The notes under the pieces: model-generated
What the model saw: only the letters and a program-made list of their open reading frames with translations
What the model was told of the DNA's origin: nothing
The model's database searches: none
Part shown: positions 46,359 through 55,903 of the stretch, piece after piece
Layout: the number at the start of each line of letters is the position of its first letter
Position numbering within the stretch: the stretch's first letter is position 1
From: JAAZHD01 sp012510895
GTDB lineage: Bacteria > Bacillota > Clostridia > Caldicoprobacterales > DTU083
Direction of reading: 5' to 3'
DNA: 64,000 bases
Assembly: GCA_050951465.1 (NCBI GenBank)
Contig: JBMNJC010000020.1
Span: 1 to 64,000 of the forward strand
Translations under genes and position numbers: made by a program

Positions 46359-47750
46359 ATGAGTGAAATTTATATACGAGATTTTGAAGGCAAACATGTC
46401 CATTTTATTGGAATAGGCGGCATAAGCATGAGCGGGCTGGCAGAAATTCTGCTGGAGAAAGGCTGTAAAGTTTCCGGCTCGGATCTTAAGCAATCCGGAC
46501 TGACAGAACGTCTTCAAAAAAACGGAGCTGTAATTTACCAGGGGCATGCACCTCAAAATGTCCATGGAGCGGATTTAATTGTATACACAGCAGCCGTCAA
46601 GGATGACAATGTGGAAATGATGGAAGCTAAAAAGCAGCAGATACCTGTTATGGACAGAGCTACACTGCTGGGTCAGATCATGGAAACATACCGGCATGCA
46701 ATAGGTATTGCCGGCACTCATGGGAAAACCACCACCACTTCCATAATAGCTGTCATGATGTACCGGGCTAATCTTGATCCTACCATATTGGTAGGCGGAG
46801 AATTGGATGAAATCGGCGGCAATGTACATACCGGCAAAAGCGAAATCTTTATTACTGAATCCTGTGAATATATGGACAGCTTCCTGAAATTTTATCCCAA
46901 AATCGCCATTATTCTGAATATAGAAAAAGATCATTTGGATTATTTTAAAGATATAAACCATATATATTCATCTTTCCTAAAATATGCAAGGCGGGTACCT
47001 GAATGGGGCACTGTCATCGGCTGCGGTGATGACCCTCTTGTAAGAAAGCTGATGGAGGAAGTAAACTGCAATGTTATTTCCTATGGAATAGACCGGCCGG
47101 CTGACTGGACAGCCAGCCGGATTACATACAACCAAAAGGGAGGCGGTTCTTCCTTCTATGTTGAAAATAAAGGAAGAGAGCTTGGCGAATTCACCATTAA
47201 ATTGCCGGGTAAGCATAATATATATAACGCTCTTGCATCAATCGCAGCATGTGACCTGATGGGTCTGACCAAAGAACAGATGAAAAAAACTTTATCTGAA
47301 TACGGCGGTATTCACAGGCGATTTGAAATTAAAGGAAGAACCGGTAAAAAAGCAATAGTTATAGATGACTATGCCCATCATCCGTCAGAAGTGAAGGCTA
47401 CCATAAATGCTGCAAAAAACTATCCTCATAACAGGATATGGTGTGTATTCCAACCTCACACCTATACTCGCACCAAAGAACTTTTCAATGAATTCACAGA
47501 TGCTTTTAGCGGCGTGGATCGGTTGATACTGGCTGATATCTATGCTGCAAGAGAGAAAGACCCCGGGAATATAAATTCCAAAATGCTGGCTGAGGCTATA
47601 GCGGAAAAAGGCATGAACAGCATATACATGTCCGGTTTCGAAGAAATAGCGGCCTATCTTAATGAACATAGTAAGCAGGATGACCTTATCATAACCATGG
47701 GAGCAGGAGATGTTTATAAGATCGGAGATATGCTGTTGCAGAATAAATAG
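46359..47750 (+). CDS. murC: UDP-N-acetylmuramate-L-alanine ligase
   Basis: I chose ATG 46359 with AAGGAG upstream; the frame is open further 5'. The 463-residue peptidoglycan enzyme adds the first L-alanine to UDP-MurNAc in the cytoplasm. It has N-terminal HFIGIGGISMSGLAEIL, ATP-binding GTHGKTTTTS and central ITESCEYMDSF, then DDYAHHPSEVKATI and FQPHTYTRTKEL in the C-terminal domain. Other mur genes are not adjacent, so it is a stand-alone gene. Confidence 0.97.
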   Translation: MSEIYIRDFEGKHVHFIGIGGISMSGLAEILLEKGCKVSGSDLKQSGLTERLQKNGAVIYQGHAPQNVHGADLIVYTAAVKDDNVEMMEAKKQQIPVMDRATLLGQIMETYRHAIGIAGTHGKTTTTSIIAVMMYRANLDPTILVGGELDEIGGNVHTGKSEIFITESCEYMDSFLKFYPKIAIILNIEKDHLDYFKDINHIYSSFLKYARRVPEWGTVIGCGDDPLVRKLMEEVNCNVISYGIDRPADWTASRITYNQKGGGSSFYVENKGRELGEFTIKLPGKHNIYNALASIAACDLMGLTKEQMKKTLSEYGGIHRRFEIKGRTGKKAIVIDDYAHHPSEVKATINAAKNYPHNRIWCVFQPHTYTRTKELFNEFTDAFSGVDRLILADIYAAREKDPGNINSKMLAEAIAEKGMNSIYMSGFEEIAAYLNEHSKQDDLIITMGAGDVYKIGDMLLQNK

Positions 47751-47844
47751 CAGTCACCTCTTCGGTAAAAAAATCATAATATAAAGTGGTATCAGGATTT
47801 TATTATCCAAAAAGCTAAAATGCACAAAGAGGGGTGCTGGATTC

Positions 47845-47970
47845 ATGGATGATGTTAAAGGTTTCGGCAGCAGCGGCGGCAGTAATATACTTACCATCCT
47901 CATTATTCTGTTTCTGATAATGTTTTTATTCGGCGGTAAAGGATTCCGTCTGTTTGACGAAGAACAGTAA
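47845..47970 (+). CDS. Small membrane protein, 41 residues
   Basis: A short gene with AGAGGGG about 7 bases upstream of ATG 47845. It encodes a Gly/Ser-rich start (GFGSSGGSN), one membrane helix (ILTILIILFLIMFLFGG), and an acidic end (FDEEQ). It resembles the small YjcZ-like/sporulation-linked membrane proteins of Firmicutes, but this is only an impression. A strong terminator follows at 47981-48003, which supports it as a real transcribed gene. Confidence 0.65.
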   Translation: MDDVKGFGSSGGSNILTILIILFLIMFLFGGKGFRLFDEEQ

Positions 47971-47980
47971 AAAAGACTAA

Positions 47981-48003
47981 AAGGGCTGAAAAGCCCTTTT
48001 TTA
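47981..48003 (+). terminator. Terminator after the small membrane protein gene
   Basis: AAGGGCTGAAAAGCCC hairpin followed by six T residues, 11 bp past the stop. Confidence 0.85.
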
Positions 48004-48068
48004 TTGAAAAATTTGGCTTACATGACTTTTTCAATTTTGTTTAAAATAAAATTGAAGGAGTGATGAAT

Positions 48069-48566
48069 GTGAAAACTTTCTTGGCGGTATGCATTGCGCT
48101 GCTAATATTCATTCCCGCTGTACCGGCGCAATCCGCTTATGACAGCAGCGAAGAAATTGCGATCCGCCAATTGATTAATAATCTTACTTTAAATAGCCTA
48201 TGGACAGAAGAAGATATTCATTTAATGGCCAGAACTGTACACGGTGAGGCCAGGGGGGAAAATCATTTAGGGAAAGTGGCAGTCGCTTCTGTTATCCTGA
48301 ATCGAGTGAATTCTCCTCAGTTTCCCAATACTATTAAGGAAGTAGTTTACCAGCCGAGGGCTTTTACCTGTGTAGATTACGGTCAGATTAACTTAAAACC
48401 GAATCTGGCTGCTTACCTGGCTGTATCCGATGCCATATTGGGAAACGATCCTACAAACGGCTGTCTCTTCTACATGAATCCCGAAATTGCTACCTCCAGG
48501 TGGATGCACCAGCGGGCATCTGCAAAACCCGTTACCGTTATAGGAAATCATGTTTTTATGCACTGA
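48069..48566 (+). CDS. SleB-like cell-wall hydrolase (Hydrolase_2)
   Basis: GTG 48069, eight bases after AAGGAG, is my preferred start; GTG 48060 and ATG 48063 are alternatives. About 165 residues with an N-terminal signal peptide ending near PAQSA, then the SleB catalytic domain (LMARTVHGEARGENHLGKVAVASVILNRV with the catalytic Glu, FTCVDYGQINLKP, GCLFYMNPEIATS). It is an exported lytic transglycosylase-type enzyme, as seen in spore cortex or wall turnover. It lacks the peptidoglycan-binding domain of SleB. Confidence 0.85.
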   Translation: MKTFLAVCIALLIFIPAVPAQSAYDSSEEIAIRQLINNLTLNSLWTEEDIHLMARTVHGEARGENHLGKVAVASVILNRVNSPQFPNTIKEVVYQPRAFTCVDYGQINLKPNLAAYLAVSDAILGNDPTNGCLFYMNPEIATSRWMHQRASAKPVTVIGNHVFMH

Positions 48567-48818
48567 CAAAACCTGAATGCATATAATAAATACCTCATGC
48601 AGTATTAAGGATCATAAGGGTGCTGTGCAGCATACGGCACACTTATGAATTTACAATCAACACAAAACATTACAAAATATTCCTTGATTCCCGGACAAAA
48701 CATATGCTATGCTGAAATTAACAGCTCATCTTAATACAATGCACATTCACATCAGTGGTATTTCACAAAAGTTTGAATATGGTTAAAAGGATATATGGTT
48801 AAAAGGAGGGTACCCCTC

Positions 48819-50324
48819 ATGATTTCACTCGGCAGTCAAAGAGAGTTTTTTTGGGATGATTACATAATTGACACTGAAAAGACCACAGCTCCTCATGTAG
48901 TCCATCATCCGTTTCGAAAGGAAGTTGTCCTAAAACTTGATAAACCCTGGGAAGGTGATGGATGCGATTATTTCAATATAATATTTGACAAAAAACTGAA
49001 TAAATATCGTATGTATTATCTGGGCTGGGAAATGCTGAATCCCGAGGAAACAGAGCATAAAACAAATGCTATTCATGTATGCATGCTGGAAAGCCGGGAC
49101 GGTATGCATTGGGAACGCCCCAACCTAGGTCTCTATGAGTTTGAAGGCAGCAGAGATAATAATATTGTGCTGATGAAAACCGAGTTTCCCGGTCTGGCCA
49201 GTATAGACAATTTTTTTGTAACTATAGATGAAAACCCTGATCCTGTTGTCCCTGAACGATACAAGGCCGCTATGCTCTATCAAAGACGGGAAAAGGACGG
49301 CACTCCCTACCGCGCCCTTTATTCTTTGGTCAGCGATGACGGCATCCATTTCCGACACCATGGAATCATTACGGAAAAAGGACGTTTTGATTCCCTGAAT
49401 GTAGTGCAGTGGTATCCTAAAACAGGACTCTATCACTGTTATATTCGGGATTTTCATCATCCAGCAGATGATAAGGGCATGTATCGTGACGTGGACCTCT
49501 CTGAAGAACATTCCCTTAACGAAGCCGTCCGGGATATCCGTGTTCTCACCTCAAAAGACTTTATACACTGGACAGAGCCGCGTATGATACAGTTCAACGA
49601 TGTGGAGGACCATCCTTTGTATACAAGCTGTGTTGCCCCCTATCCACTGAATAAAAACATTTTGGTGGGCTTACCGACCCGGTATGTGGAGCGCCGCAGG
49701 TGGACTGCTAATTTTGACCGGCTTTGCGGTGCCGAAAAACGCCGAAGCCGTTCAAGAATACACCCCCGCTACGGCCTGACCCTCACTGATTGTGTGTTTA
49801 TGTGTTCCCGGGACGGCTTAAACTGGTACCGTCACGACGATGCCTTTATACGCCCCGGCCCCGAACATCCACTTAACTGGGTTTACGGTGATTGCTATCC
49901 GGCTGTGGGTCTGATATCTACTCCGTCCGATATCCCAGGCGCAGATCCTGATATGTCCCTGTACCTCTTTGAAAACCACTGGATGGGTGTCCCTGCATAC
50001 CTGGTACGCTACACCCTCCGCTGGGACGGTTTCGTGTCCCTGCATGCAGGAATACAGCCGAAGAAGATTGTGACCAAGGAATTTACCTTTGAAGGCCGGG
50101 TTCTTCGAATCAACTTTGAGACCTCCGCCCGGGGGTGGATGAAGATAACCCTGCGGAACACTGCAACAGGCGAAGAACTCCATTCAGGTGAACTTTTTGG
50201 AAACCGCATAAACCGAATTGTGGACTTCAGCGGAGATGCGGCGAAATTCGCAGGCAGCCCGGTACTAATGGAAATAGAACTCTGTGATGCGGATATTTAC
50301 GCATTTGAATTCAGCAATGCCTAA
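48819..50324 (+). CDS. Predicted glycoside hydrolase, five-bladed beta-propeller type
   Basis: I chose ATG 48819, eight bases after AAAGGAGGG. A 501-residue protein with no signal peptide. The repeated acidic blade motifs (REFFWDDYIID, KYRMYYLGWEM, SRDGMHWERPNLG, VSDDGIHFRHHG, SRDGLNWYRHDDAF) resemble GH32/GH43/GH68-like five-bladed propellers, where Asp and Glu in the blades are catalytic. A C-terminal beta-sandwich-like part (~410-501) follows. I cannot name the substrate. It stands alone with its own terminator and has no sugar transporter beside it. Confidence 0.65.
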   Translation: MISLGSQREFFWDDYIIDTEKTTAPHVVHHPFRKEVVLKLDKPWEGDGCDYFNIIFDKKLNKYRMYYLGWEMLNPEETEHKTNAIHVCMLESRDGMHWERPNLGLYEFEGSRDNNIVLMKTEFPGLASIDNFFVTIDENPDPVVPERYKAAMLYQRREKDGTPYRALYSLVSDDGIHFRHHGIITEKGRFDSLNVVQWYPKTGLYHCYIRDFHHPADDKGMYRDVDLSEEHSLNEAVRDIRVLTSKDFIHWTEPRMIQFNDVEDHPLYTSCVAPYPLNKNILVGLPTRYVERRRWTANFDRLCGAEKRRSRSRIHPRYGLTLTDCVFMCSRDGLNWYRHDDAFIRPGPEHPLNWVYGDCYPAVGLISTPSDIPGADPDMSLYLFENHWMGVPAYLVRYTLRWDGFVSLHAGIQPKKIVTKEFTFEGRVLRINFETSARGWMKITLRNTATGEELHSGELFGNRINRIVDFSGDAAKFAGSPVLMEIELCDADIYAFEFSNA

Positions 50325-50340
50325 AAAATTCTTTAATAAA

Positions 50341-50366
50341 AAGCCGGAGCAATCAGCTCCGGCTTT
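50341..50366 (+). terminator. Terminator after the predicted glycosidase gene
   Basis: AAGCCGGAGCAATCAGCTCCGGCTTT hairpin, 17 bp after the stop. Confidence 0.8.
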
Positions 50367-50386
50367 AGATTTGATCTCTTACCATC

Positions 50387-50512
50387 TTAAATTATACTTG
50401 ACAATAATTCCATGAGGAACAATGGCAGTATTGCTGCACCGGTAATTCCTATTGATATCAGTGCTACAGTGATCCCTCGACCGATTTCTGTCCTGAACAG
50501 TGTACTCATCAT
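50387..50512 (-). CDS. Small membrane protein, 41 residues
   Basis: ATG 50512 behind GGGAGGA; the longer open frame has no ribosome site. It encodes TLFRTEIGRG, then a hydrophobic stretch (ITVALISIGITGAAILPLFLM) and a short tail. A single-pass small protein of unknown role. It lies alone between two terminator-bounded genes. Confidence 0.6.
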   Translation of the reverse strand: MMSTLFRTEIGRGITVALISIGITGAAILPLFLMELLSSII

Positions 50513-50646
50513 TGTTCCTCCCTTACTTATTATGTGTTCTGTATATATTATACCCGATAAATATTTCATAAGTTTTACAGAACCTTTAGCCATTATTAAA
50601 AACATATGAAATATTCAGACACATAAAAGACAGGGATATATATTCC

Positions 50647-51966
50647 TTAAGCACGGAGCCTGCTGGTTATTCTGTCCACCTCATGAATTACCTCTTTCTC
50701 ATCAATGGTCAATAGTCTTCTGTCATCCATAACAAGCCTGCCGTTTATGAAAACCGTGTTAACATCACTGGAATATCCGCTGTATACCATATGTACAAGC
50801 GGATCCTCCTTGGGATAATAATGAAGACCTTCTGTATTAATTAACTGAATATCGGCCTTTTTTCCGGCTTCAAGGCTGCCGATGCTTTTCTCAAGCCCAA
50901 GCGCTTTCGCACCTCTTAAGGTGGCTGATTCAACTGCCGTTTTAGCAGGCAGAGCCCTGGCATTACCGGTGTATCCCTTGGCTATAAGTGACGCAAGGGA
51001 CATCTCTTTCCAAATACTGAGATTGTTATTACTGGAGGCTCCGTCTGTGCCAAGGGAAACATTAATTCCCTTCGACAGCATTTCATCAACAGGAGCAAAT
51101 CCGCTGGCCAGCTTCATATTGCTGGAAGGGCAATGTACTGCATGCACCCCATGCTTTGCCATTATATCCATATCTTCTTTGGTTACATGCACACAGTGGG
51201 CGGCAAGAGTCGGCAGTTCAAACACGCCCAGACTCTGTAAATGTGCCACCGGGGTTTTTCCATATTGCTTAATGCAGTCACTTACTTCCTTTGCTGTTTC
51301 AGACATGTGTATATGTATTCCTACATCATATTTTTCAGCCAAACCAATACAGGTTTTAATAAATTCAGGTGAGCATGTGTATACAGCGTGAGGACTTACC
51401 ATTGTGGAAATCCGGCCGTCTGCCTTACCATGCCAGGCAGCCAGTTCCTCTACTTCCTTTAATTTTTGTTTCATCTCCTCTTTTCCCTGGGGTTCTGTTA
51501 AGCCCCTGCTGAGCACAGCACGCATACCGCAATCAGACACGGCCTTTGCAATATCCGTCATAAACATATACATATCGCATATGGTTGTAATACCTGCTTT
51601 AATCATCTCACCTGCCCCAAGAAGGGACAGCCAATAGGTATCACCCGGTTCCAATCTGGCTTCCATGGGCCAGATCTTTTCCGTCAGCCATTCCCAAAGC
51701 GGCAGATTATCAGCATAACCCCTGAAAGCTGTCATGGCTATATGTGTATGGGCATTCACAAATCCGGGCAAAGCCTGCATTCCCTTACCGTCTATAACTT
51801 TCAGATCGCTTTCGCCACTTATTTTCCTTATTACATCCGATTCAAAAGACGAAGACTCCCCAACATAGGATATGGTATCTCCCTCCACCAGAATAACACC
51901 ATTTTTATACCGGCGATCCTCTTTATCCATAGTTATTATTTCTACATTATGAATAAGTGTTTTCAT
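50647..51966 (-). CDS. mtaD: 5-methylthioadenosine/S-adenosylhomocysteine deaminase
   Basis: I chose ATG 51966 behind AAGGAGTG. The 439-residue amidohydrolase has the metal motif HTHIAMTAFRG, HIHMSETAKEV, and GTDGASSNNNLSIWKEM, with a C-terminal GKKADIQLINT return to the small domain. It deaminates SAH or methylthioadenosine to the inosine form. Directly downstream of ahcY (28 bp) on the same strand, so both act in SAM recycling. Confidence 0.9.
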   Translation of the reverse strand: MKTLIHNVEIITMDKEDRRYKNGVILVEGDTISYVGESSSFESDVIRKISGESDLKVIDGKGMQALPGFVNAHTHIAMTAFRGYADNLPLWEWLTEKIWPMEARLEPGDTYWLSLLGAGEMIKAGITTICDMYMFMTDIAKAVSDCGMRAVLSRGLTEPQGKEEMKQKLKEVEELAAWHGKADGRISTMVSPHAVYTCSPEFIKTCIGLAEKYDVGIHIHMSETAKEVSDCIKQYGKTPVAHLQSLGVFELPTLAAHCVHVTKEDMDIMAKHGVHAVHCPSSNMKLASGFAPVDEMLSKGINVSLGTDGASSNNNLSIWKEMSLASLIAKGYTGNARALPAKTAVESATLRGAKALGLEKSIGSLEAGKKADIQLINTEGLHYYPKEDPLVHMVYSGYSSDVNTVFINGRLVMDDRRLLTIDEKEVIHEVDRITSRLRA

Positions 51967-51994
51967 AAGAAAGCACTCCTTTCCCATCCTGAAT

Positions 51995-53239
51995 TCAGTT
52001 GTAGCTGTGCAGGTATTTAAATTGCTCAGGATTAAGCTCATCAATCTTTATGCCCATGGCATTCAGCTTCATTAGGGCAACCCTTTTGTCTATTTCATCG
52101 GGAACTTTATACACACAATTATTCAATTTCTCGCGGTTTTCCAGAATATATCCGGCACATAAGGCCTGAAGAGCAAAACTCATATCCATAATTTCCGCAG
52201 GATGTCCGTCGCCGGATGCCAGATTGACCAGCCTGCCTTCCGCCAGGAGGTTCAAAATCCTTCCGTCTTCCATAACATATCCCATAATGTTTTGTCTCAT
52301 GGGACGTTTTTCCACACATAACTCCTCCAGCCCGGGCAGCCAGACTTCCACATCAAAATGACCCGCATTGGCCAGAATAACCCCGTTTTTCATCTTCATG
52401 AAGTGTTTTTTATCAATAACCTTAATGCAACCTGTAACCGTAATAAAAATATCGCCCAGGGGGGCGGCTTCATCCATTGTCATCACCCTGAAACCATCCA
52501 TATGGGCTTCAATAGCCTTAACAGGATCAACCTCGGTAACAATAACATTGGCACCCAAACCTCTGGCCTTCATGGCCACTCCCTTGCCGCACCATCCATA
52601 GCCGGCAACCACTACATTTTTCCCAGCAACAATAAGATTGGTTGTCCGCATAATGCCGTCCCAAACCGATTGCCCGGTACCATATCGATTATCAAACAGG
52701 TATTTGCAGAAGGCATCATTCACCGATATCATGGGAAAGGCCAGCTTTCCTTCCCTTTCCCGGGCCCTAAGCCGCAATACCCCGGTAGTGGTTTCTTCAC
52801 AGCCTCCTATCACGTTCTGCTGTAAGTCTGCCCGGCTTCCATGCAAAAGATTAACCAGGTCGCCCCCGTCGTCTATGACTATATGAGGACCAAAATCAAG
52901 TGTTTGGTTAAGATGCATATTATATTCATCCATAGAAGCGCCGTGCCAGGCATATACGCTCAGTCCATATTCCGCAAGCGCTGCTGCAACAGCATCCTGC
53001 GTTGACAAGGGATTGCTTCCTGTAACTGCAACTTCTGCACCGCCTGCTGCCAATACCAGTGCAAGATATGCGGTCTTAGCCTCCAGGTGTATGGATAATG
53101 CTATCTTCTTTCCGGCAAAGGGTTTCTCGGCTTCAAATTCTTTTTCCAATGTATTCAGTAAAGGCATATACTGCTTTACCCAATTAATTCTTCTCCTTCC
53201 TTCAGGAGCCGATTCTTTGTTTCTGATTGCTGATTTCAT
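51995..53239 (-). CDS. ahcY: Adenosylhomocysteinase
   Basis: A 414-residue enzyme that splits SAH into adenosine and homocysteine, removing the inhibitor of methylation. The NAD-binding segment VVVAGYGWCGKGVAMKARGLGANVIVTEVDP, the substrate segment DDGGDLVNLLHG and the C-terminal VYKVPDEIDKRVALMKLNAMG are all present. Length is that of the short form common in Clostridia and Archaea, without the about 40-residue insert of the eukaryotic enzyme. AGGAGGAGG precedes the ATG. It heads the ahcY-mtaD pair. Confidence 0.95.
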   Translation of the reverse strand: MKSAIRNKESAPEGRRRINWVKQYMPLLNTLEKEFEAEKPFAGKKIALSIHLEAKTAYLALVLAAGGAEVAVTGSNPLSTQDAVAAALAEYGLSVYAWHGASMDEYNMHLNQTLDFGPHIVIDDGGDLVNLLHGSRADLQQNVIGGCEETTTGVLRLRAREREGKLAFPMISVNDAFCKYLFDNRYGTGQSVWDGIMRTTNLIVAGKNVVVAGYGWCGKGVAMKARGLGANVIVTEVDPVKAIEAHMDGFRVMTMDEAAPLGDIFITVTGCIKVIDKKHFMKMKNGVILANAGHFDVEVWLPGLEELCVEKRPMRQNIMGYVMEDGRILNLLAEGRLVNLASGDGHPAEIMDMSFALQALCAGYILENREKLNNCVYKVPDEIDKRVALMKLNAMGIKIDELNPEQFKYLHSYN

Positions 53240-53465
53240 TACAGCCTTCCTCCTCCTTATATAATGACGTTATAAATATCTGCATAATATATCTTTTCTT
53301 TTTATTTTATGATATAATATAATTGAGCTCCTGTTTAAGGAAGCCGATATAATCATTCCATATTTTACGCACTATTTTTAAGTTCATAAACATAGTAGAG
53401 TTCCAACCACATACTACCACAAATATCGCCCTTACAGGAGAAAATTTCTAAAAGGGGGATGTTTA

Positions 53466-53759
53466 ATGTCAGCCAGGTATGTAAAAGAGTTTAATGCAGA
53501 CTTGGGAGAACTCTCACTGAACGTTGGAGGTAATCACTGGAAGAGATTTGCAGCAAGACAAATTGACTCCATTCAAAACACCCTTGGAAAGAAAAAGTTT
53601 CTGTTTGTGGAACGGCCGGTAGAGCGTATTGAAATCAGAGTCAGCGGAGAAACGGATGCCTATGTAATTGAAAAAGGAGTCATAAAAGACGATTTCGAAT
53701 GGATCAAGGATGTATTAAAGAGTTTTGCAGAAAAAAACAAAGTTGAGTACAAAGAATAG
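53466..53759 (+). CDS. Conserved hypothetical protein, 97 residues
   Basis: A small soluble protein with mixed alpha/beta composition (SARYVKEFNADLGELSLNVGGNHWKRF, ERPVERIEIRVSG). I do not recognise a family. AAAGGGGGAT precedes ATG 53466, and a strong hairpin terminator follows at 53764, so it looks like a real stand-alone gene. It is convergent with the nitroreductase gene. Confidence 0.65.
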   Translation: MSARYVKEFNADLGELSLNVGGNHWKRFAARQIDSIQNTLGKKKFLFVERPVERIEIRVSGETDAYVIEKGVIKDDFEWIKDVLKSFAEKNKVEYKE

Positions 53760-53763
53760 TTTT

Positions 53764-53790
53764 AATCCAGGCATTATGCCTGGATTTTTT
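53764..53790 (+). terminator. Terminator after the 97-residue protein gene
   Basis: AATCCAGGCATTATGCCTGGATT followed by TTTT. Confidence 0.85.
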
Positions 53791-53797
53791 CATTCCG

Positions 53798-54313
53798 TCA
53801 TTTCCAATCAATAATCTCCTCAAGGCTCTTTCGCCTGGTACTGTGCCGATCAGGTGACGCTGTATATTCCGGATAGCCCAAAGGCATCATGATAACAGGT
53901 TCCAATTTTTCCGACAGGTTGACAGCCTGTCGGCATTTCACGGGATCAAATGCACCAAGCCAGCAAGTGCCTAAACCCAAATCAGCAGCGGCCAAAGTAA
54001 CATGATCTGCAGCAATGGCAATATCAATATCACCGAAATCTTTTCCGTCACGACTTTTCCATGACAGCGCGCGGTCTACGCTGAATATCAGTATTACAGG
54101 CGCTTTTACAAACCAGTCCCTTGGATAAGCTTCAAATAATTTATTTTTTATTTCCGCATCCTGTACCACGGTTATGTGCCAGGGCTGAGCATTGCTTGCA
54201 GATGGTGCAATTCTGGCTGCCTCCAGTACCTGAAGCAGTATTTCCTTGTCCACTTCTTTGGGCAGATAGCTTCTGACTGAGCATCTATTCCTTGCAATAT
54301 CCAAAAAACTCAC
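53798..54313 (-). CDS. Nitroreductase-family protein
   Basis: I chose GTG 54313, with GGGAGG upstream; a longer open frame lacks a ribosome site. The 171-residue FMN-dependent protein has RCSVRSYLPKEVDKEILLQVLEAARIAPSASNAQPW, the GLGTCWLGAFDP segment near the C-terminus and PLGYP. It reduces nitro compounds or quinones with NAD(P)H. The physiological substrate is unknown. It stands alone. Confidence 0.85.
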   Translation of the reverse strand: MSFLDIARNRCSVRSYLPKEVDKEILLQVLEAARIAPSASNAQPWHITVVQDAEIKNKLFEAYPRDWFVKAPVILIFSVDRALSWKSRDGKDFGDIDIAIAADHVTLAAADLGLGTCWLGAFDPVKCRQAVNLSEKLEPVIMMPLGYPEYTASPDRHSTRRKSLEEIIDWK

Positions 54314-54533
54314 TTTCAAAACCTCCCGTAAAGTGATTACAATTATATTATACAAAGCTTTATGCAGCTTGTCTAATACATTTGAAAAAATATCCAAAAG
54401 GCAGGCAATTCAGGCTGTATAATGCTGTATAATATTGTAGGGCCAATGATTCTATGTTAAACTTTATACAAACCAAGCTGATTGTTTTTTACAGCAGAAA
54501 AGGAAAACTTGCAATGAACGGAGGAAATCATTA

Positions 54534-55166
54534 ATGAATCGTAAACTAAGCAGCATAAGCCTCTTATTGGTCTTTATCCTTATATTTTCAGCCGGATGCG
54601 GATTGATTCGCCAAAAACCTGCAAGTCCGGAAGAAAACCCTATAGCCATTATAAATATCAAAGGCTGGGGCAAGGTCAGAATTGAACTATACCCTGAGCA
54701 CGCACCGAATACAGTATATAATTTTATAGAACTGGCCAACAGCGGTTTCTATGACGGACTTACCTTTCACCGTGTTATTGCAGGCTTTGTGATACAAGGC
54801 GGTGATCCTCTCGGCGACGGAACCGGCGGACCGGGTTACAGTATTAAAGGAGAGTTTTCCAATAATGGATTTAAAAATAAACTGACACATGAAAAAGGCG
54901 TTATATCTATGGCGAGAAACATGCTCAGCTATGATTCTGCCGGCAGTCAGTTTTTCATTACCGTGGGAGCGCTGCCAGACCTGGACGGAGATTATGCAGT
55001 GTTTGGAAAAGTTATAGACGGCATGGATATAGTAGAAGATATTTCAAAGGTGCGAACTAATCCAAAAACAGACAAACCGCTGGATGACGTTATCATCCGC
55101 TCAATTGAAGTTGAAACCTTTGGAAAGGAATATCCTGAAGCGGAAAAAATATATGAAGATTCATAA
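54534..55166 (+). CDS. Cyclophilin-type peptidyl-prolyl isomerase lipoprotein
   Basis: A 210-residue protein with signal peptide and lipobox SAGCG, then a cyclophilin domain: NFIELANSGFYDGLTFHRVIAGFVIQGGDP, GSQFFITVG and YAVFGKVIDGMD. The conserved Arg of FHRV, the Phe/Gln region and the GSQFFI segment are present. It is exported and membrane-anchored, probably helping extracytoplasmic folding. A terminator follows, and GGAGGA precedes the ATG. Confidence 0.94.
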   Translation: MNRKLSSISLLLVFILIFSAGCGLIRQKPASPEENPIAIINIKGWGKVRIELYPEHAPNTVYNFIELANSGFYDGLTFHRVIAGFVIQGGDPLGDGTGGPGYSIKGEFSNNGFKNKLTHEKGVISMARNMLSYDSAGSQFFITVGALPDLDGDYAVFGKVIDGMDIVEDISKVRTNPKTDKPLDDVIIRSIEVETFGKEYPEAEKIYEDS

Positions 55167-55182
55167 ATAAAGAGTTATGATA

Positions 55183-55226
55183 AAAAAGGCCGCAGACATT
55201 CATATCATAATTGCCTGCGGCCTTTT
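55183..55226. terminator. Hairpin terminator after the cyclophilin gene
   Basis: AAAAGGCCGCAG...CTGCGGCCTTTT with a 17-nt loop; U-runs are possible on both strands. Confidence 0.8.
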
Positions 55227-55289
55227 AATCAGTTTTTATTTTTGACGGCATATCATTCAATAAAATCCACTTCCTTTAAACATAATCTG

Positions 55290-55445
55290 TTATTCCCACG
55301 CAGCATAGATTCGGTCATACTCGTTTTCCTGCAAATTGCTCTGGCTTACCATAAACCCATGGTAGGATTGATCACGATTTAAAAACCATGTTGTAATGGC
55401 GCCGATTATAAAACCAAGGAAACAATAAAACACTACCCGAATCAT
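55290..55445 (-). CDS. Small single-pass membrane protein, 51 residues
   Basis: I chose ATG 55445, which has GGAGGAGG upstream; the longer open frame does not. It begins with a hydrophobic helix (VVFYCFLGFIIGAITTWFL), then a charged tail (NRDQSYHG...NEYDRIYAAWE). No family is recognised. It could be a small envelope or regulatory protein. Confidence 0.6.
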   Translation of the reverse strand: MIRVVFYCFLGFIIGAITTWFLNRDQSYHGFMVSQSNLQENEYDRIYAAWE

Positions 55446-55903
55446 TATTTTCGCCTCCTCCTTAACTGTTTCTGCATTTCTTTGCCTCTCCATCTATCTG
55501 TCCGGTAATGATATAATAACAGAATTTACAGGCATTTGCAACAATAGTTATTTTTTATGCATACTTATTTTTATTCCAATTGTTCTATGATAGTCAAATA
55601 ACTAACAAACCTTTGATTTTACTGTAATTGTTTTACTCAAACCTCATACATGGCTTGAAAAAATGAATTATTACATATTCATTCCTGCATTTTTAGAATT
55701 CTTTTAGTTTTTACAGTTGAAGCGCTTTATTCCTTGTGAAAGAGTAGGCAATAAAATTGAGATAATTTGTGAATAAAAATGCCATCTTTTCATAAATATT
55801 ATTCTGAAAAGATGGACATAATAGTAATAAACCCCCTATATTGCATAACGAAGGTTATATCATTTCATTGCATAACCTTCGTTTCTTTTATTTTTGCTTC
55901 CTT
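55446..55903. other. Intergenic region with two hairpins before trxB
   Basis: About 450 bp without a gene. Two inverted repeats are visible: CCATCTTTTCA...TGAAAAGATGG at 55783-55815 and AACGAAGGTTAT...ATAACCTTCGTT at 55847-55883, the latter followed by TTTCTTTT on the plus strand and lying past the trxB stop. Both could be terminators. The rest is AT-rich. Confidence 0.45.
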
